A stretch of 10,480 nt of DNA from Thiotrichales bacterium HSG1 (lineage in GTDB: Bacteria > Pseudomonadota > Gammaproteobacteria > Beggiatoales > Beggiatoaceae). The translations under genes and the position numbers were made by a program. Position 1 is the first letter of the stretch. Each line of letters starts with the position of its first letter. The notes beneath the pieces are model-generated. The model had not been told where the DNA came from and made no database searches. It saw only the letters and a program-made list of their open reading frames with translations. The DNA is taken from contig JAUCGN010000046.1 of NCBI GenBank assembly GCA_030378125.1, positions 1-10,480 on the forward strand. The letters are read 5' to 3'. Shown here piece by piece: positions 1 through 5,948 of this stretch.

Positions 1-453
1 TTAAAACGGTTATAATTTCCATTGATGGTTGTTTTTCAATTGTTTTATTTGGAAATTCAATTTTAACACAACCATCTTTTTAACTATTTACATATTTTTT
101 ATCTGGGTTTGTGGCGAAGGTATTAAAATAGAAATTACATCAATTTGGTTAGAATTAAGATAGCAAATGTAAAGTACATTAATATGTTCTAACACCCATG
201 TTAAGCGGCACTTTCCATGGATGTAAATTGTCCGTTTTAACGACTGGTTCTCCTGAGTGTAGCCCGTGCCATAGCGACTTGGAGAAGCGTAGCTAAAGGG
301 GGGGAGCGGTTCATCAGGATAACCACTCATTATAAGGAAAACCTTGTTTACGAAATTATTCTATTCACAAAATACTTGACAGCTAATCACTAAATCAAGC
401 ATGCTACATTTTATAATTCCACAAGCCAACATTCTAATCCTACTCAATTATTT
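1..453. other. Intergenic region without a supported gene
   Basis: I see no intact gene here. A stretch at about 195-335 is clearly richer in G+C than its surroundings and contains short complementary pieces (ggcac near 207 and gtgcc near 267), so it may be the end of a mobile or structured element that I cannot name. An 80-codon minus-strand frame (88-330) crosses this patch but its translation resembles no family I know. A short minus-strand frame running off the left edge (about 1-78) has no start codon and is preceded by a stop, so it is not called. Confidence 0.5.
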
Positions 454-684
454 ATGTCAAGCAAAAAATCCAAAAAAAATAATTTATTAACAGAAATACG
501 AGACTTTATGCACCGTTTACATTATTCAATCCATACCGAAAACGCCTATTGTGAATAGGGTTGCTAAATACATTAATTTCCACAAAATGTAAACACGAGA
601 AGCTCTATTTATAAAACCAGAAAAAAAAATTGAAGATTATTTAACCTAATTTAGCAAGAATAACTGCCCCATAGATTGCTTGTA
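454..684 (+). pseudogene. Integron-type tyrosine recombinase remnant (N-terminal SAM-like domain only)
   Basis: The frame starting with ATG at 454 reads MSSKKSKKNNLLTEIRDF and then HRLHYSIHTENAYCE before TAG at 556. This matches the N-terminal core-binding domain of integron integrases (IntI-like tyrosine recombinases), whose hallmark is a segment of the type R-x-x-H-Y-S-x-R/H-T-E-x-x-Y. Removing one A at about 557 restores the expected Trp and the frame continues as VAKYINFHKM, then TAA at 590 where Gln is expected, then TREALFIKPEKKIEDYLT, and a further shift at about 647 into NLARITAP. So at least two frameshifts and a nonsense codon are present. The catalytic C-terminal domain (R-H-R-Y) is absent; the sequence gives way to the recA promoter region. 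This is a dead relic that must have lost most of its length by deletion. A non-integron phage-type integrase with the same domain is the alternative. No attI or attC site was recognised nearby. Confidence 0.72.
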
Positions 685-700
685 TTCTATCTTAGTTTAC

Positions 701-740
701 TATACAATATGTACAAGTAATTGTTCAATAATATTATAAT
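701..740 (+). promoter_or_regulatory. Candidate recA promoter with LexA-like imperfect palindrome
   Basis: A perfect -10 hexamer TATAAT lies at 735-740, 24 bases before the recA start. The -35 region 17 bases upstream is poor (TACAAG, 712-717). Overlapping it is the imperfect palindrome TATACAATATGTACA (701-715), which has the general layout of an SOS box but does not match the gammaproteobacterial CTGT-N8-ACAG consensus well. recA is normally LexA-repressed, so an operator is expected here; this assignment is tentative. Confidence 0.35.
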
Positions 741-764
741 TAATCATATATAGAGTTAATAACA

Positions 765-1820
765 ATGGATGATAGTAAAACTCAAAATTTAGCTGCTACA
801 TTGAAACAAATTGAAAAACAATTTGGTAAAGGAGCAGTAATGCGATTGGATGATGTTGATGTGACTGATGTAGAAACTGTATCTACTGGTTCATTAGCTT
901 TAGACATCGGGCTTGGTGTTGGCGGATTACCAAGAGGAAGGGTTGTTGAAGTATATGGTCCAGAATCTTCCGGAAAGACTACCTTAACTCTACAAGTTGC
1001 TGCTGAAATTCAAAAACTTGGTGGTTTAGTGGCATTTATAGATGCCGAACATGCCCTAGATAGTAATTATGCTAAAAATATTGGGGTCAATGTTGGTGAA
1101 CTATATCTGTCTCAACCGAATAATGGTGAAGAAGCTTTAGAAATTACTGATACATTAGTACGATCTGGAACTTTTGATTTGGTAGTCATAGATTCAGTAG
1201 CCGCTCTCACTCCCAAAGCAGAAATTGAGGGAGATATGGGAGACTCACATATGGGTCTGCAAGCTCGTTTAATGTCACAAGCCCTGCGAAAACTTACTGC
1301 TAATATCAAACGTACTAATACTCTAGTTGTATTTATCAATCAAATTCGGATGAAAATTGGAGTTATGTTTGGTAATCCAGAGACTACCACTGGTGGTAAC
1401 GCACTCAAGTTTTATTCCAGTGTACGCCTAGAAATACGCCGAATTGGTGCTGTAAAACGAGGTGATGAAGTTATCGGCAATGAAACTAGAGTTAAAATTG
1501 TTAAAAATAAAGTGGCTCCCCCTTTCAGAGAGGTATTGTTTGATATAATTTATGGAGAAGGTATTTCTCGAGCTAGTGAGTTGATTGATTTAGGAGTTAA
1601 GCACGATATTATTGATAAAGCTGGTGCATGGTATAGTTACGGTGGCAATAAAATTGGTCAAGGCAAAGACAATGTACGAACTTATTTAAAAGAAAATCCA
1701 GAAATTGCTGATAAGGTTGAACAGCAACTCCGTGATAAGTTATTGCCTAAAAAGGATTCTAAAACTTCACCTACACCCCCATCCTCATCTAAAAAAGGTG
1801 GCAAAAAAGCATCTTCGTAA
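765..1820 (+). CDS. recA: RecA recombinase
   Basis: This is the ATP-dependent DNA strand-exchange protein. It forms filaments on single-stranded DNA, drives homologous recombination and recombinational repair, and as a co-protease triggers LexA self-cleavage in the SOS response. The 351-residue length is typical. Visible motifs are Walker A GPESSGKT (65-72), the catalytic Glu in FIDAEH (E95), Walker B LVVID (139-143), DNA-binding loop L1 around 155-164 ([10 protein letters not shown]) and loop L2 around 194-215 including NPETTTGG. No residue looks damaged, so it should be functional. The ATG at 765 is chosen because it gives the usual RecA N-terminus; the ribosome-binding site is weak (GAG at about 753). 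The C-terminal 25 residues are rich in Lys, Ser and Pro, whereas the tail of E. coli RecA is acidic. No recX follows: mobile DNA comes directly after the gene. Confidence 0.98.
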   Translation: MDDSKTQNLAATLKQIEKQFGKGAVMRLDDVDVTDVETVSTGSLALDIGLGVGGLPRGRVVEVYGPESSGKTTLTLQVAAEIQKLGGLVAFIDAEHALDSNYAKNIGVNVGELYLSQPNNGEEALEITDTLVRSGTFDLVVIDSVAALTPKAEIEGDMGDSHMGLQARLMSQALRKLTANIKRTNTLVVFINQIRMKIGVMFGNPETTTGGNALKFYSSVRLEIRRIGAVKRGDEVIGNETRVKIVKNKVAPPFREVLFDIIYGEGISRASELIDLGVKHDIIDKAGAWYSYGGNKIGQGKDNVRTYLKENPEIADKVEQQLRDKLLPKKDSKTSPTPPSSSKKGGKKASS

Positions 1821-1878
1821 AAAACTTAATCTGGTAAACAGAGGGACTAACTCTACCACATAAAGAAACGTTATAAAT

Positions 1879-1940
1879 ATAGGACTTATGCCTTGACAAA
1901 AGCCAAAAATATTAATTACCTATAAATTATACATCTATAA
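1879..1940 (+). repeat. Orphan left end of the 247-bp inverted-repeat element family
   Basis: ataggacttatgccttgac (1879-1897, continuing to 1899) matches the left terminal repeat of the element at 6955-7201 at 19 of 21 positions. The next 40 or so bases are similarly A/T-rich and alignable (aaaaatattaatta... against aaaaataatattt...). No matching right end was found; only a weak echo (gtgcgtaagt, 3851-3860) lies beyond the group II intron. It may be a truncated copy, or a copy later split by the intron. Confidence 0.5.
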
Positions 1941-1975
1941 CTTACTTGAAAATGGTGAGTTTCGCTACCACCCTA

Positions 1976-2470
1976 GTGTGTCCTGAAGAAAAGCACAAGT
2001 TTTTCATGCTGTATTAAAGATGAGAGTTGGCCTCTCGATTTCGGCAATCCGATGCTGGAATCAAACCGCCCCATGCGGCTATCGTAAAGAGCGAGTGTCG
2101 TGAGCGATGTGGGAAAAGGCAGTGAGGAACTGTCAGGTGCGTATGATGGAGATGAACGCAAGTGAACCTTTGATGAGGTGTCGAAAGTGCAACCATACTG
2201 TCAAAACCTGAGTTTCTAGGGTAAGTCAGGGATAAGTTACGACGTGAGCGGATTACGGATGTAACGGCAGTCGGCATAGAGAAGGCATGAACTTCATATA
2301 GGCTTTAATACGGAACAGGAGAACCTGTCGTTTTGATGTTAAGGGATTCAAAGAATTCCAAAGCAAAGCACAGGGGCGGATGCGTTCGTAGTAGTGATGA
2401 AGTGTCTGTAATGGACATGGAGCGAAGGGACGCAATCATTCAGTCTGATTGATTAGAACAACTGATAAAC
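1976..2470 (+). ncRNA. Group II intron ribozyme, 5' domains (I to III) with EBS1 at 2217-2222
   Basis: This G+C-richer, non-coding block runs from the 5' splice site to the maturase ribosome-binding site and should fold as domains I-III and the start of domain IV. EBS1 (TAGGGT, 2217-2222), about 240 bases into the intron, pairs with the last six bases of the 5' exon and so sets the insertion site. A possible EBS2 (AGCGAG near 2088) could pair with TTCGCT in the 5' exon with one G-U pair; this is less certain. Several minus-strand frames in the block are chance frames in structured RNA. Confidence 0.8.
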
Positions 2471-2485
2471 AGGAGGACATTAGTG
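2471..2485 (+). promoter_or_regulatory. Strong ribosome-binding site deciding a GTG start
   Basis: AGGAGG at 2471-2476 is a full Shine-Dalgarno sequence, six bases before GTG at 2483-2485. It supports GTG, not a later ATG, as the maturase start. Confidence 0.85.
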
Positions 2486-3700
2486 AGTCAGACAAAACCT
2501 TTTAATATACCAAAACAACTGATTTTTGATGCTTACAAACGAGTCAAAGCTAATAAAGGTAGTGCTGGGGTTGATGCACAAAGTCTTGTGGACTTTGAGC
2601 AAGACCTCAAAGATAACCTGTATAAACTTTGGAATCGTATGTCATCAGGCAGTTACTTTCCACAGGCAGTCAAACGGGTAGAAGTTCCCAAAGCTGACGG
2701 AAAGACACGCCCATTGGGTATTCCTACCGTGGCTGACAGAATAGCTCAAATGGCTGTCAAAATGCAGATAGAACCCGAATTGGAAGCTCATTTCCATGAC
2801 GATTCATATGGATACCGACCAGATAAATCAGCACAACAAGCAGTAATGCTGGTGAAGCAAAGGTGTTGGCAACGTCCTTGGGTACTGGATATGGACATCA
2901 AAGGATTCTTTGACAACATAGACCATGACCTATTGTTAAAAGCTGTCGATAAACATGTCACCGAAAAGTGGCATCAATTGTATATCGTTAGATGGTTGCA
3001 AGCACCAGTTCAGTATTCAGATAGGACAATGGAGCATAAAGGAAAAGGAACACCGCAAGGTGGCGTTATTAGTCCGCTATTAGCGAACCTGTTTCTACAT
3101 TATGTATTTGATGTGTGGATAAAAATGTATTGTAAAGACATCCAATTTGTACGTTATGCGGATGATATTATCTGTCATTGTACAAGTGAACAGGAGGTTG
3201 AACAACTTCATACCAAACTGCTTCAACGGTTTACAGAATGCGGTTTAACATTACATCCTGAGAAAACCAAAATTGTCTACTGCAAAAGCTGGAAACATAC
3301 TGCTGATTTTGAATGTATCAGTTTTGATTTTTTGGGATTTACTTTTCGTCCCAAACTAATAAAATACCGAAGTGGTAAATTTTTGGTTGGGTTTATACCA
3401 GAAGTGAGTCGCAAAGCAGCAAAACGGATACTAGCAGAAATCAACTCATGGTCATGGCAATTCTGGGTACAAAGAGAAATTAAGGACATACTCAGGTATA
3501 GTCAGAGTAAGTTGCGTGGCTGGATAGAATACTATGGTAAGGTTGCAATATACTCCATCAAATGGGTGTTGCAACATTTCAATAGGAAGCTCAGTCGTTG
3601 GGCAAAACGGAAATATAAATCATTGAAAAATTATGCTCAAGCAATGCGAAGAGTTATAAAATTTCAAAGAAAACATCCTGGCTTACTTGCTCATTGGTAA
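2483..3700 (+). CDS. ltrA: Group II intron reverse transcriptase/maturase
   Basis: This 405-residue protein binds its own intron RNA, helps it fold and splice, and copies it into DNA during target-primed retrohoming. The reverse transcriptase domain covers about residues 15-290. It shows the first catalytic Asp block VLDMDIKGFFDNIDH (134-148), GTPQGG (189-194), RYADD (224-228, catalytic D227 and D228) and FDFLGFTF (281-288). The maturase X domain follows, with KLRGWIEYYG at 343-352. The chain ends at KHPGLLAHW with no HNH endonuclease domain, unlike LtrA of Lactococcus. Such endonuclease-free maturases usually rely on primers at replication forks or on single-stranded targets. The GTG start has a strong Shine-Dalgarno sequence. 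No frameshift or stop interrupts the gene, and it lies inside the ribozyme as expected. The symbol is the generic family name. Confidence 0.95.
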   Translation: MSQTKPFNIPKQLIFDAYKRVKANKGSAGVDAQSLVDFEQDLKDNLYKLWNRMSSGSYFPQAVKRVEVPKADGKTRPLGIPTVADRIAQMAVKMQIEPELEAHFHDDSYGYRPDKSAQQAVMLVKQRCWQRPWVLDMDIKGFFDNIDHDLLLKAVDKHVTEKWHQLYIVRWLQAPVQYSDRTMEHKGKGTPQGGVISPLLANLFLHYVFDVWIKMYCKDIQFVRYADDIICHCTSEQEVEQLHTKLLQRFTECGLTLHPEKTKIVYCKSWKHTADFECISFDFLGFTFRPKLIKYRSGKFLVGFIPEVSRKAAKRILAEINSWSWQFWVQREIKDILRYSQSKLRGWIEYYGKVAIYSIKWVLQHFNRKLSRWAKRKYKSLKNYAQAMRRVIKFQRKHPGLLAHW

Positions 3701-3724
3701 TATATTTAAAAGGTTGAGTGATAA

Positions 3725-3798
3725 GAGCTGTATGAAGTGAGAGTTTCATGTACAGTTCTGTGAGAGCCTTTGGGGGAAGTTCCCAAGGGCTACTCGAC
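3725..3798 (+). ncRNA. Group II intron domains V and VI and 3' splice site
   Basis: Domain V (3725-3759) starts GAGCTGTATGAAG and ends TACAGTTCT. It forms the standard hairpin: outer stem GAGCUGUA/UACAGUUC, two-base bulge UG, inner stem UGAAG/UUUCA (with one G-U) and a GNRA-type GAGA loop; the catalytic AGC triad is present. Domain VI follows at 3765-3791, where AGCCTTTGGG pairs with CCCAAGGGCT around a short loop. The branch-point A candidate is 3792, and the intron ends at C3798. Confidence 0.92.
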
Positions 3799-3906
3799 GC
3801 ACCTGGTTTAATAGAGTTTTTACATTTCGCTCGTGTTCCTTTTTCTGAATGTGCGTAAGTACGAATTATAGCGTTTCCCGATTAAATGAAGTACATATTA
3901 ATTGTT
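3799..3906. other. Short spacer between group II intron and IS1-family element
   Basis: The 3' exon begins GCACCTGGTTTAATAGAG. Nothing coding is visible. gtgcgtaagt at 3851-3860 faintly recalls the right end of the 247-bp inverted-repeat element. Too degenerate to call. Confidence 0.4.
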
Positions 3907-3928
3907 GGTAGTCCTGAACAAAGTAGTG
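3907..3928 (+). repeat. Left terminal inverted repeat of the IS1-family element
   Basis: GGTAGTCCTGAAC... matches the complement of the right end (4748-4770) across a 20-base perfect core. The right end has one extra A near its tip (GGATAGTCC). Confidence 0.9.
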
Positions 3929-3941
3929 GAGTATAGTATAT

Positions 3942-4047
3942 AAAAAATAGGTAGTCCTGCACAGAATAGTGTTTGTTCTAAAAAATCTGTTAAATATTAA
4001 GTGATTAATAGATTTATCACTATACATTGCAGGACTACCAAAAAATA
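3942..4047. mobile_element. 90-bp hairpin element (IS1-derived MITE) with 8-bp target duplication
   Basis: The element proper is 3950-4039. Its ends ggtagtcctgcacagaatag and the complement of the other end, ggtagtcctgcaatgtatag, agree over the first 12 bases and again at the inner end. Internally AAATCTGTTAA and TTAATAGATTT extend the palindrome, so the whole unit can fold into one hairpin. It is flanked on both sides by aaaaaata (3942-3949 and 4040-4047), an 8-bp duplication of the size IS1-family transposases make. The tips resemble those of the surrounding IS (ggtagtcctg), so it was probably mobilised by a related transposase. It lies between the left IS end and the transposase start and has no coding capacity. 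Confidence 0.85.
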
Positions 4048-4062
4048 TTAAGGAAAAAAATT

Positions 4063-4737
4063 ATGAATTGTCCAACTTGCAACTCAGAAAATATTATAAA
4101 TAATGGTAGTATCCACAATGGAAAACAAAAATATGCTTGTAAAAATTGTGGTAGACAGTTTGTTTTGGAGTCAACTAATTGTATTTCTCAGGAAAGGATT
4201 TAATTGACAAGTTATTACTGGAAAAAATTCCTTTGGCAGGTATTGCGAGAGTTGTTGGTGTATCTGAACGTTGGTTGCAAACGTCAACAAAAAATATGAT
4301 AGCGTTCCAAAGACTATTGATATTAAACCCCAAAAAAAGGGTAAACTATTCAATGTGATGAGATATGGTCTTTCGTAATGAATAAAGGTAATAAACAATG
4401 GGTTTGCCATTGACGTTAAAACTGGAGAAATTGTTGGTTCTTATACAGGTAGTCGAGATTCTCAAGGAGCCAAAGGTTTATGGGATTCATTACCTCCTAT
4501 TTATCGACAATGTGCGGTTTCTTATACAGATTTTTGGAAAGCATATGATGTTATTTTTCCTAGCAAACGTCACAAATCTGTTGGAAAAGAAACCTAACAA
4601 ATAGTATTGAACGCTTTAACTGTACTATGAGACAACGAATTTCATGTTTGCTTCAGAAAACTCTTTCCAAAAAGCTCTCAAATCATGTTGGAGCTATTTG
4701 GTACTTTATTCATCACTATAATGCTAATATTGTTTAA
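4063..4737 (+). pseudogene. IS1-family transposase (InsA/InsB type), multiply frameshifted
   Basis: ATG at 4063 opens a zinc-ribbon domain, MNCPTCNSENIINNG then KYACKNCGRQFVLES, with two Cys pairs, and stops after ISQERI. One shift later the frame reads DLIDKLLLEKIPLAGIARVV then GVSERWLQ, the helix-turn-helix part of InsA. Further fragments in other frames are KTIDIKPQKKGK, QCDEIWSFVMNKGNKQW, FAIDVKTGEIVGSYTGSRDS onward to SYTDFWKAYDV (open 4403-4597), NSIERFNCTMRQR and finally YFIHHYNANIV ending with TAA at 4737. The catalytic D (CDE), D (YTDF) and E (IERF) are all still readable, but at least four frameshifts separate them. IS1 naturally uses one programmed frameshift; this many means the gene is dead. 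Confidence 0.9.
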
Positions 4738-4770
4738 TTTTATATAACACTACTTTGTTCAGGACTATCC

Positions 4771-4965
4771 AAAAACAGTCAGAATCAGGATTAACAGAAT
4801 TATAGAATTTCCAGAAATGTTTGAACATGATTATACAGGATTAAAGGATAAAATATGATTAAATCAAAAGCACACAAGTTTATAATCCTGTCTATCTTTT
4901 AATCCGTTAAATCTTGTTCAAAAACTGTCTGAATCAGAATTAACGGAATTATAGGATTTCCAGAA
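4771..4965. repeat. Dispersed 148-bp repeat family, copy A (one partial plus one full unit)
   Basis: A partial unit (4771-4821) is followed by a full one (4822-4965) beginning tgaacatgattatacaggat and ending ggatttccagaa. Within a unit, gaacatgattatacaggatt (4823-4842) and its near complement aatccgttaaatcttgttc (about 4901-4920) form long hairpin arms. The same unit occurs twice in tandem at 7294-7584 and, with an internal deletion, at 5784-5900. No coding frame is conserved. Confidence 0.85.
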
Positions 4966-5036
4966 TTAAAACCCAAATCAATTTGCCTTTATCCTGAAAA
5001 TACTGTGAATCCTGATTCTGACAAGATTAAGATACC
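4963..5036. repeat. Duplicate of the 3' flank of the kinase gene (matches 7997-8077)
   Basis: gaattaaaacccaaatcaat, then ttgcctttatcctgaaaa and tgaatcctgattctgacaa, recur in the same order immediately 3' of the kinase gene. At the other copy a 412-bp element separates this block from the 148-bp repeat; here the two are joined, so this copy shows the empty site. Confidence 0.88.
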
Positions 5037-5105
5037 TTATAAATAAACTTTACAATTAGGCACAACTTTTTTAAACTATTCTATATTCAGGTTTACTTAT
5101 TTTCT
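5037..5105 (-). pseudogene. Relic of the 3' end of an LRR gene, paralogous to the kinase tail
   Basis: Read on the minus strand, about 69 bases align with the last 22 codons of the kinase gene at 8078-8145. The matching pieces are AAATAAGTAAACCTGA against AAATAAGCAAATCTGA, and GTGCCTAATTGTAAA shared exactly. A small indel shifts the frame in the middle. The upstream remainder of the gene is missing: the DinJ/YafQ module begins directly after it. This marks a second former locus with the same LRR tail plus downstream repeats. Confidence 0.75.
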
Positions 5106-5140
5106 GAGAAATTCAATTTATACAGTTACCCATCTACCGA

Positions 5141-5422
5141 CTATATATTTTTAAATAATTGATTATGCGTACCTATTCTACTGAAATAGACGATGCCATC
5201 TTCATTTAAAGAATAAATCACTAACATATTACTACCTAAATGAAATTCTCTGAAATCTTTATATTCACCTAACAATGAATGATCATAAGCTTCAAATGGC
5301 AAAGGTTCATCATTCATTAGGCAATTAGAATATTTTATAAATTTAGTGAAATGTTTGTCACTTAAACGAACTTTCTTCCAGTCTTTCAGGAAAGATTTAT
5401 GTCGGTATAAAACTCTACTCAT
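5141..5422 (-). CDS. yafQ: YafQ/RelE-family mRNA interferase toxin
   Basis: This 93-residue protein belongs to the RelE/ParE superfamily and is most like YafQ, a ribosome-dependent endoribonuclease that cleaves mRNA in the A site. The core runs DHSLLGEYKDFREFH (47-61), LVIYSL (67-72) and RIGTHNQLF (82-90), aligning with the YafQ segments DHPLQGSWKGYRDAH, ILIYKL and RTGTHAALF. Catalytic or RNA-contact residues H50, H63, H87 and F91 of E. coli YafQ correspond to H48, H61, H86 and F90 here. The D67-W68 pair of E. coli appears as N65-M66, which could lower or alter activity. It is translated from ATG overlapping the antitoxin stop (ATGA, 5419-5422), so the two genes are one operon with coupled translation. 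Family-level assignment is firm; equivalence to E. coli YafQ is an inference. Confidence 0.9.
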   Translation of the reverse strand: MSRVLYRHKSFLKDWKKVRLSDKHFTKFIKYSNCLMNDEPLPFEAYDHSLLGEYKDFREFHLGSNMLVIYSLNEDGIVYFSRIGTHNQLFKNI

Positions 5423-5676
5423 GGAAGTTTTAAATCTTCAAGTGACAAGGGTTCTACGTTTTTACCCTGTCTTACGTCATCTAGCACTTTACGAGTTGAT
5501 TTATTAGGTATTTTCACTTCAAAAGGTAAACCTTGATTTAGTTTAACTTGATATAAGAATAAATTAAATGCTTCACTCATTGTTAAACCAAGCTTTTTAA
5601 AAACTTTCTTGGCTTCTTCTTTTGTTTCTTCATCTAATTTGACACTAGTTGTCTTTTTAACAGTTGCTGTAGTCAT
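5419..5676 (-). CDS. dinJ: RelB/DinJ-family antitoxin
   Basis: The 85-residue protein neutralises the downstream YafQ-like toxin and should repress its own operon. A ribbon-helix-helix DNA-binding domain occupies about residues 9-45: the strand TTSVKLDEET, then helices EEAKKVFKKLG and TMSEAFNLFLYQVKL. The typical DinJ/RelB continuation NQGLPFEVKIPN follows (48-59). The C-terminal tail, about 60-85, is the part that wraps the toxin in characterised pairs. Gene order (antitoxin first) and the four-base overlap with the toxin are standard. The start at 5676 gives the usual N-terminus; no good Shine-Dalgarno sequence is visible upstream. A perfect 7-bp inverted repeat at 5702-5718 is a likely operator. 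Confidence 0.92.
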   Translation of the reverse strand: MTTATVKKTTSVKLDEETKEEAKKVFKKLGLTMSEAFNLFLYQVKLNQGLPFEVKIPNKSTRKVLDDVRQGKNVEPLSLEDLKLP

Positions 5677-5701
5677 TTTTTATTTTTTAAGATTTGAAAG
5701 T

Positions 5702-5727
5702 AATACTATCGTAGTATTTTAAGTATA
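5702..5727 (-). promoter_or_regulatory. Candidate autoregulatory operator and -10 of the DinJ/YafQ operon
   Basis: AATACTATCGTAGTATT (5702-5718) has perfect 7-base arms AATACTA/TAGTATT, 26 bases upstream of the antitoxin start. Just beyond it, TATACT on the minus strand (5722-5727) is a good -10 hexamer; the -35 is not clear. A ribbon-helix-helix antitoxin bound here would block transcription start. Confidence 0.55.
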
Positions 5728-5783
5728 ACATAATTTCAACTTATCGTATGATTGAATGGCAAATATTTTGGTGGGATAGATTT

Positions 5784-5900
5784 TGAACATGATTAAATCA
5801 AAAGTACACAAGTTTATAATCCTGTCCATCTTTTAATCCGTTAAATCCTGTTCAAAAACTGTCTGAATCAGAATTAACAGAATTATAGGATATTCAGAAC
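5784..5900. repeat. Dispersed 148-bp repeat family, copy B (internally deleted)
   Basis: This copy lies between the two toxin-antitoxin modules. It starts tgaacatgattaaatcaaaa, so about 27 bases present in other copies (from the first hairpin arm up to the catgattaaatc segment) are missing. The rest, through ttttaatccgttaaatcctg to attaacagaattatagg, matches closely. One hairpin arm is therefore lost. Confidence 0.85.
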
Positions 5901-5948
5901 ATTTCTTGATTAAATACGACATAATAATATTGAACAAGTAATTAATAA

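Larger units (their letters stand above)
1976..3798 (+). mobile_element. Complete group II intron (ribozyme plus encoded maturase)
   Basis: The element is a self-splicing retroelement of 1823 bp. Its 5' end is GTGTGTCCTGAAG, fitting the group II GUGYG start. Its 3' end is CTACTCGAC, the same layout as the CTACTTCAC end of the Lactococcus Ll.LtrB intron, with the branch-point A candidate at 3792 and a final AC. The six bases just before the 5' boundary (ACCCTA, 1970-1975) are perfectly complementary to TAGGGT at 2217-2222 inside the intron, an IBS1-EBS1 pair at the expected place. Domain V and domain VI lie downstream of the reverse transcriptase gene, which fills domain IV. The intron sits in non-coding DNA behind recA, directly after a small GGTG...CACC inverted repeat (1954-1972). 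All parts look intact, so it could be active. Confidence 0.93.
3907..4770 (+). mobile_element. IS1-family insertion sequence, decayed, with nested element
   Basis: The ends are inverted repeats sharing a perfect 20-base core tagtcctgaacaaagtagtg (left 3909-3928; right complement 4748-4767). The interior encodes remains of an IS1-type zinc-ribbon and DDE transposase. Total length is 864 bp; subtracting the nested 90-bp element and one 8-bp target duplication leaves 766 bp, close to the roughly 770 bp usual for IS1. No target duplication flanks the outer ends (ttaattgtt left, aaaaacagt right), which suggests a later rearrangement at one side. The right side abuts the dispersed 148-bp repeat family. 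Confidence 0.88.

Noticed and set aside
1..78. Minus-strand frame KDGCVKIEFPNKTIEKQ running off the left edge
   Set aside because: It has no start codon in the window and a stop directly before it, and is too short to identify.
88..330. 80-codon minus-strand frame
   Set aside because: No recognisable domain, no clear ribosome-binding site, and it crosses a sharp change in base composition. More likely a chance frame.
376..417. TTGACA followed by TATAAT as a promoter for the integrase remnant
   Set aside because: Spacing is about 30 bases, far from the usual 16-18, and the downstream gene is dead.
1112..1339. Minus-strand frame inside recA
   Set aside because: Antisense shadow of a strongly conserved gene.
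1821..1860. Terminator after recA (agag...ctct)
   Set aside because: The stem is only four base pairs and no T-run follows it.
1973..2435. Three minus-strand frames over the group II intron 5' region
   Set aside because: This stretch is the ribozyme's structured RNA on the plus strand; the translations show no domain.
4171..4604. 79-codon minus-strand frame and 68-codon plus-strand frame in the IS1-family element
   Set aside because: Both are out-of-frame readings of the decayed transposase; the true frame there reads FAIDVKTGEIVGSY.
3898..4779. Target duplication around the whole IS1-family element
   Set aside because: ttaattgtt on the left and aaaaacagt on the right do not match.
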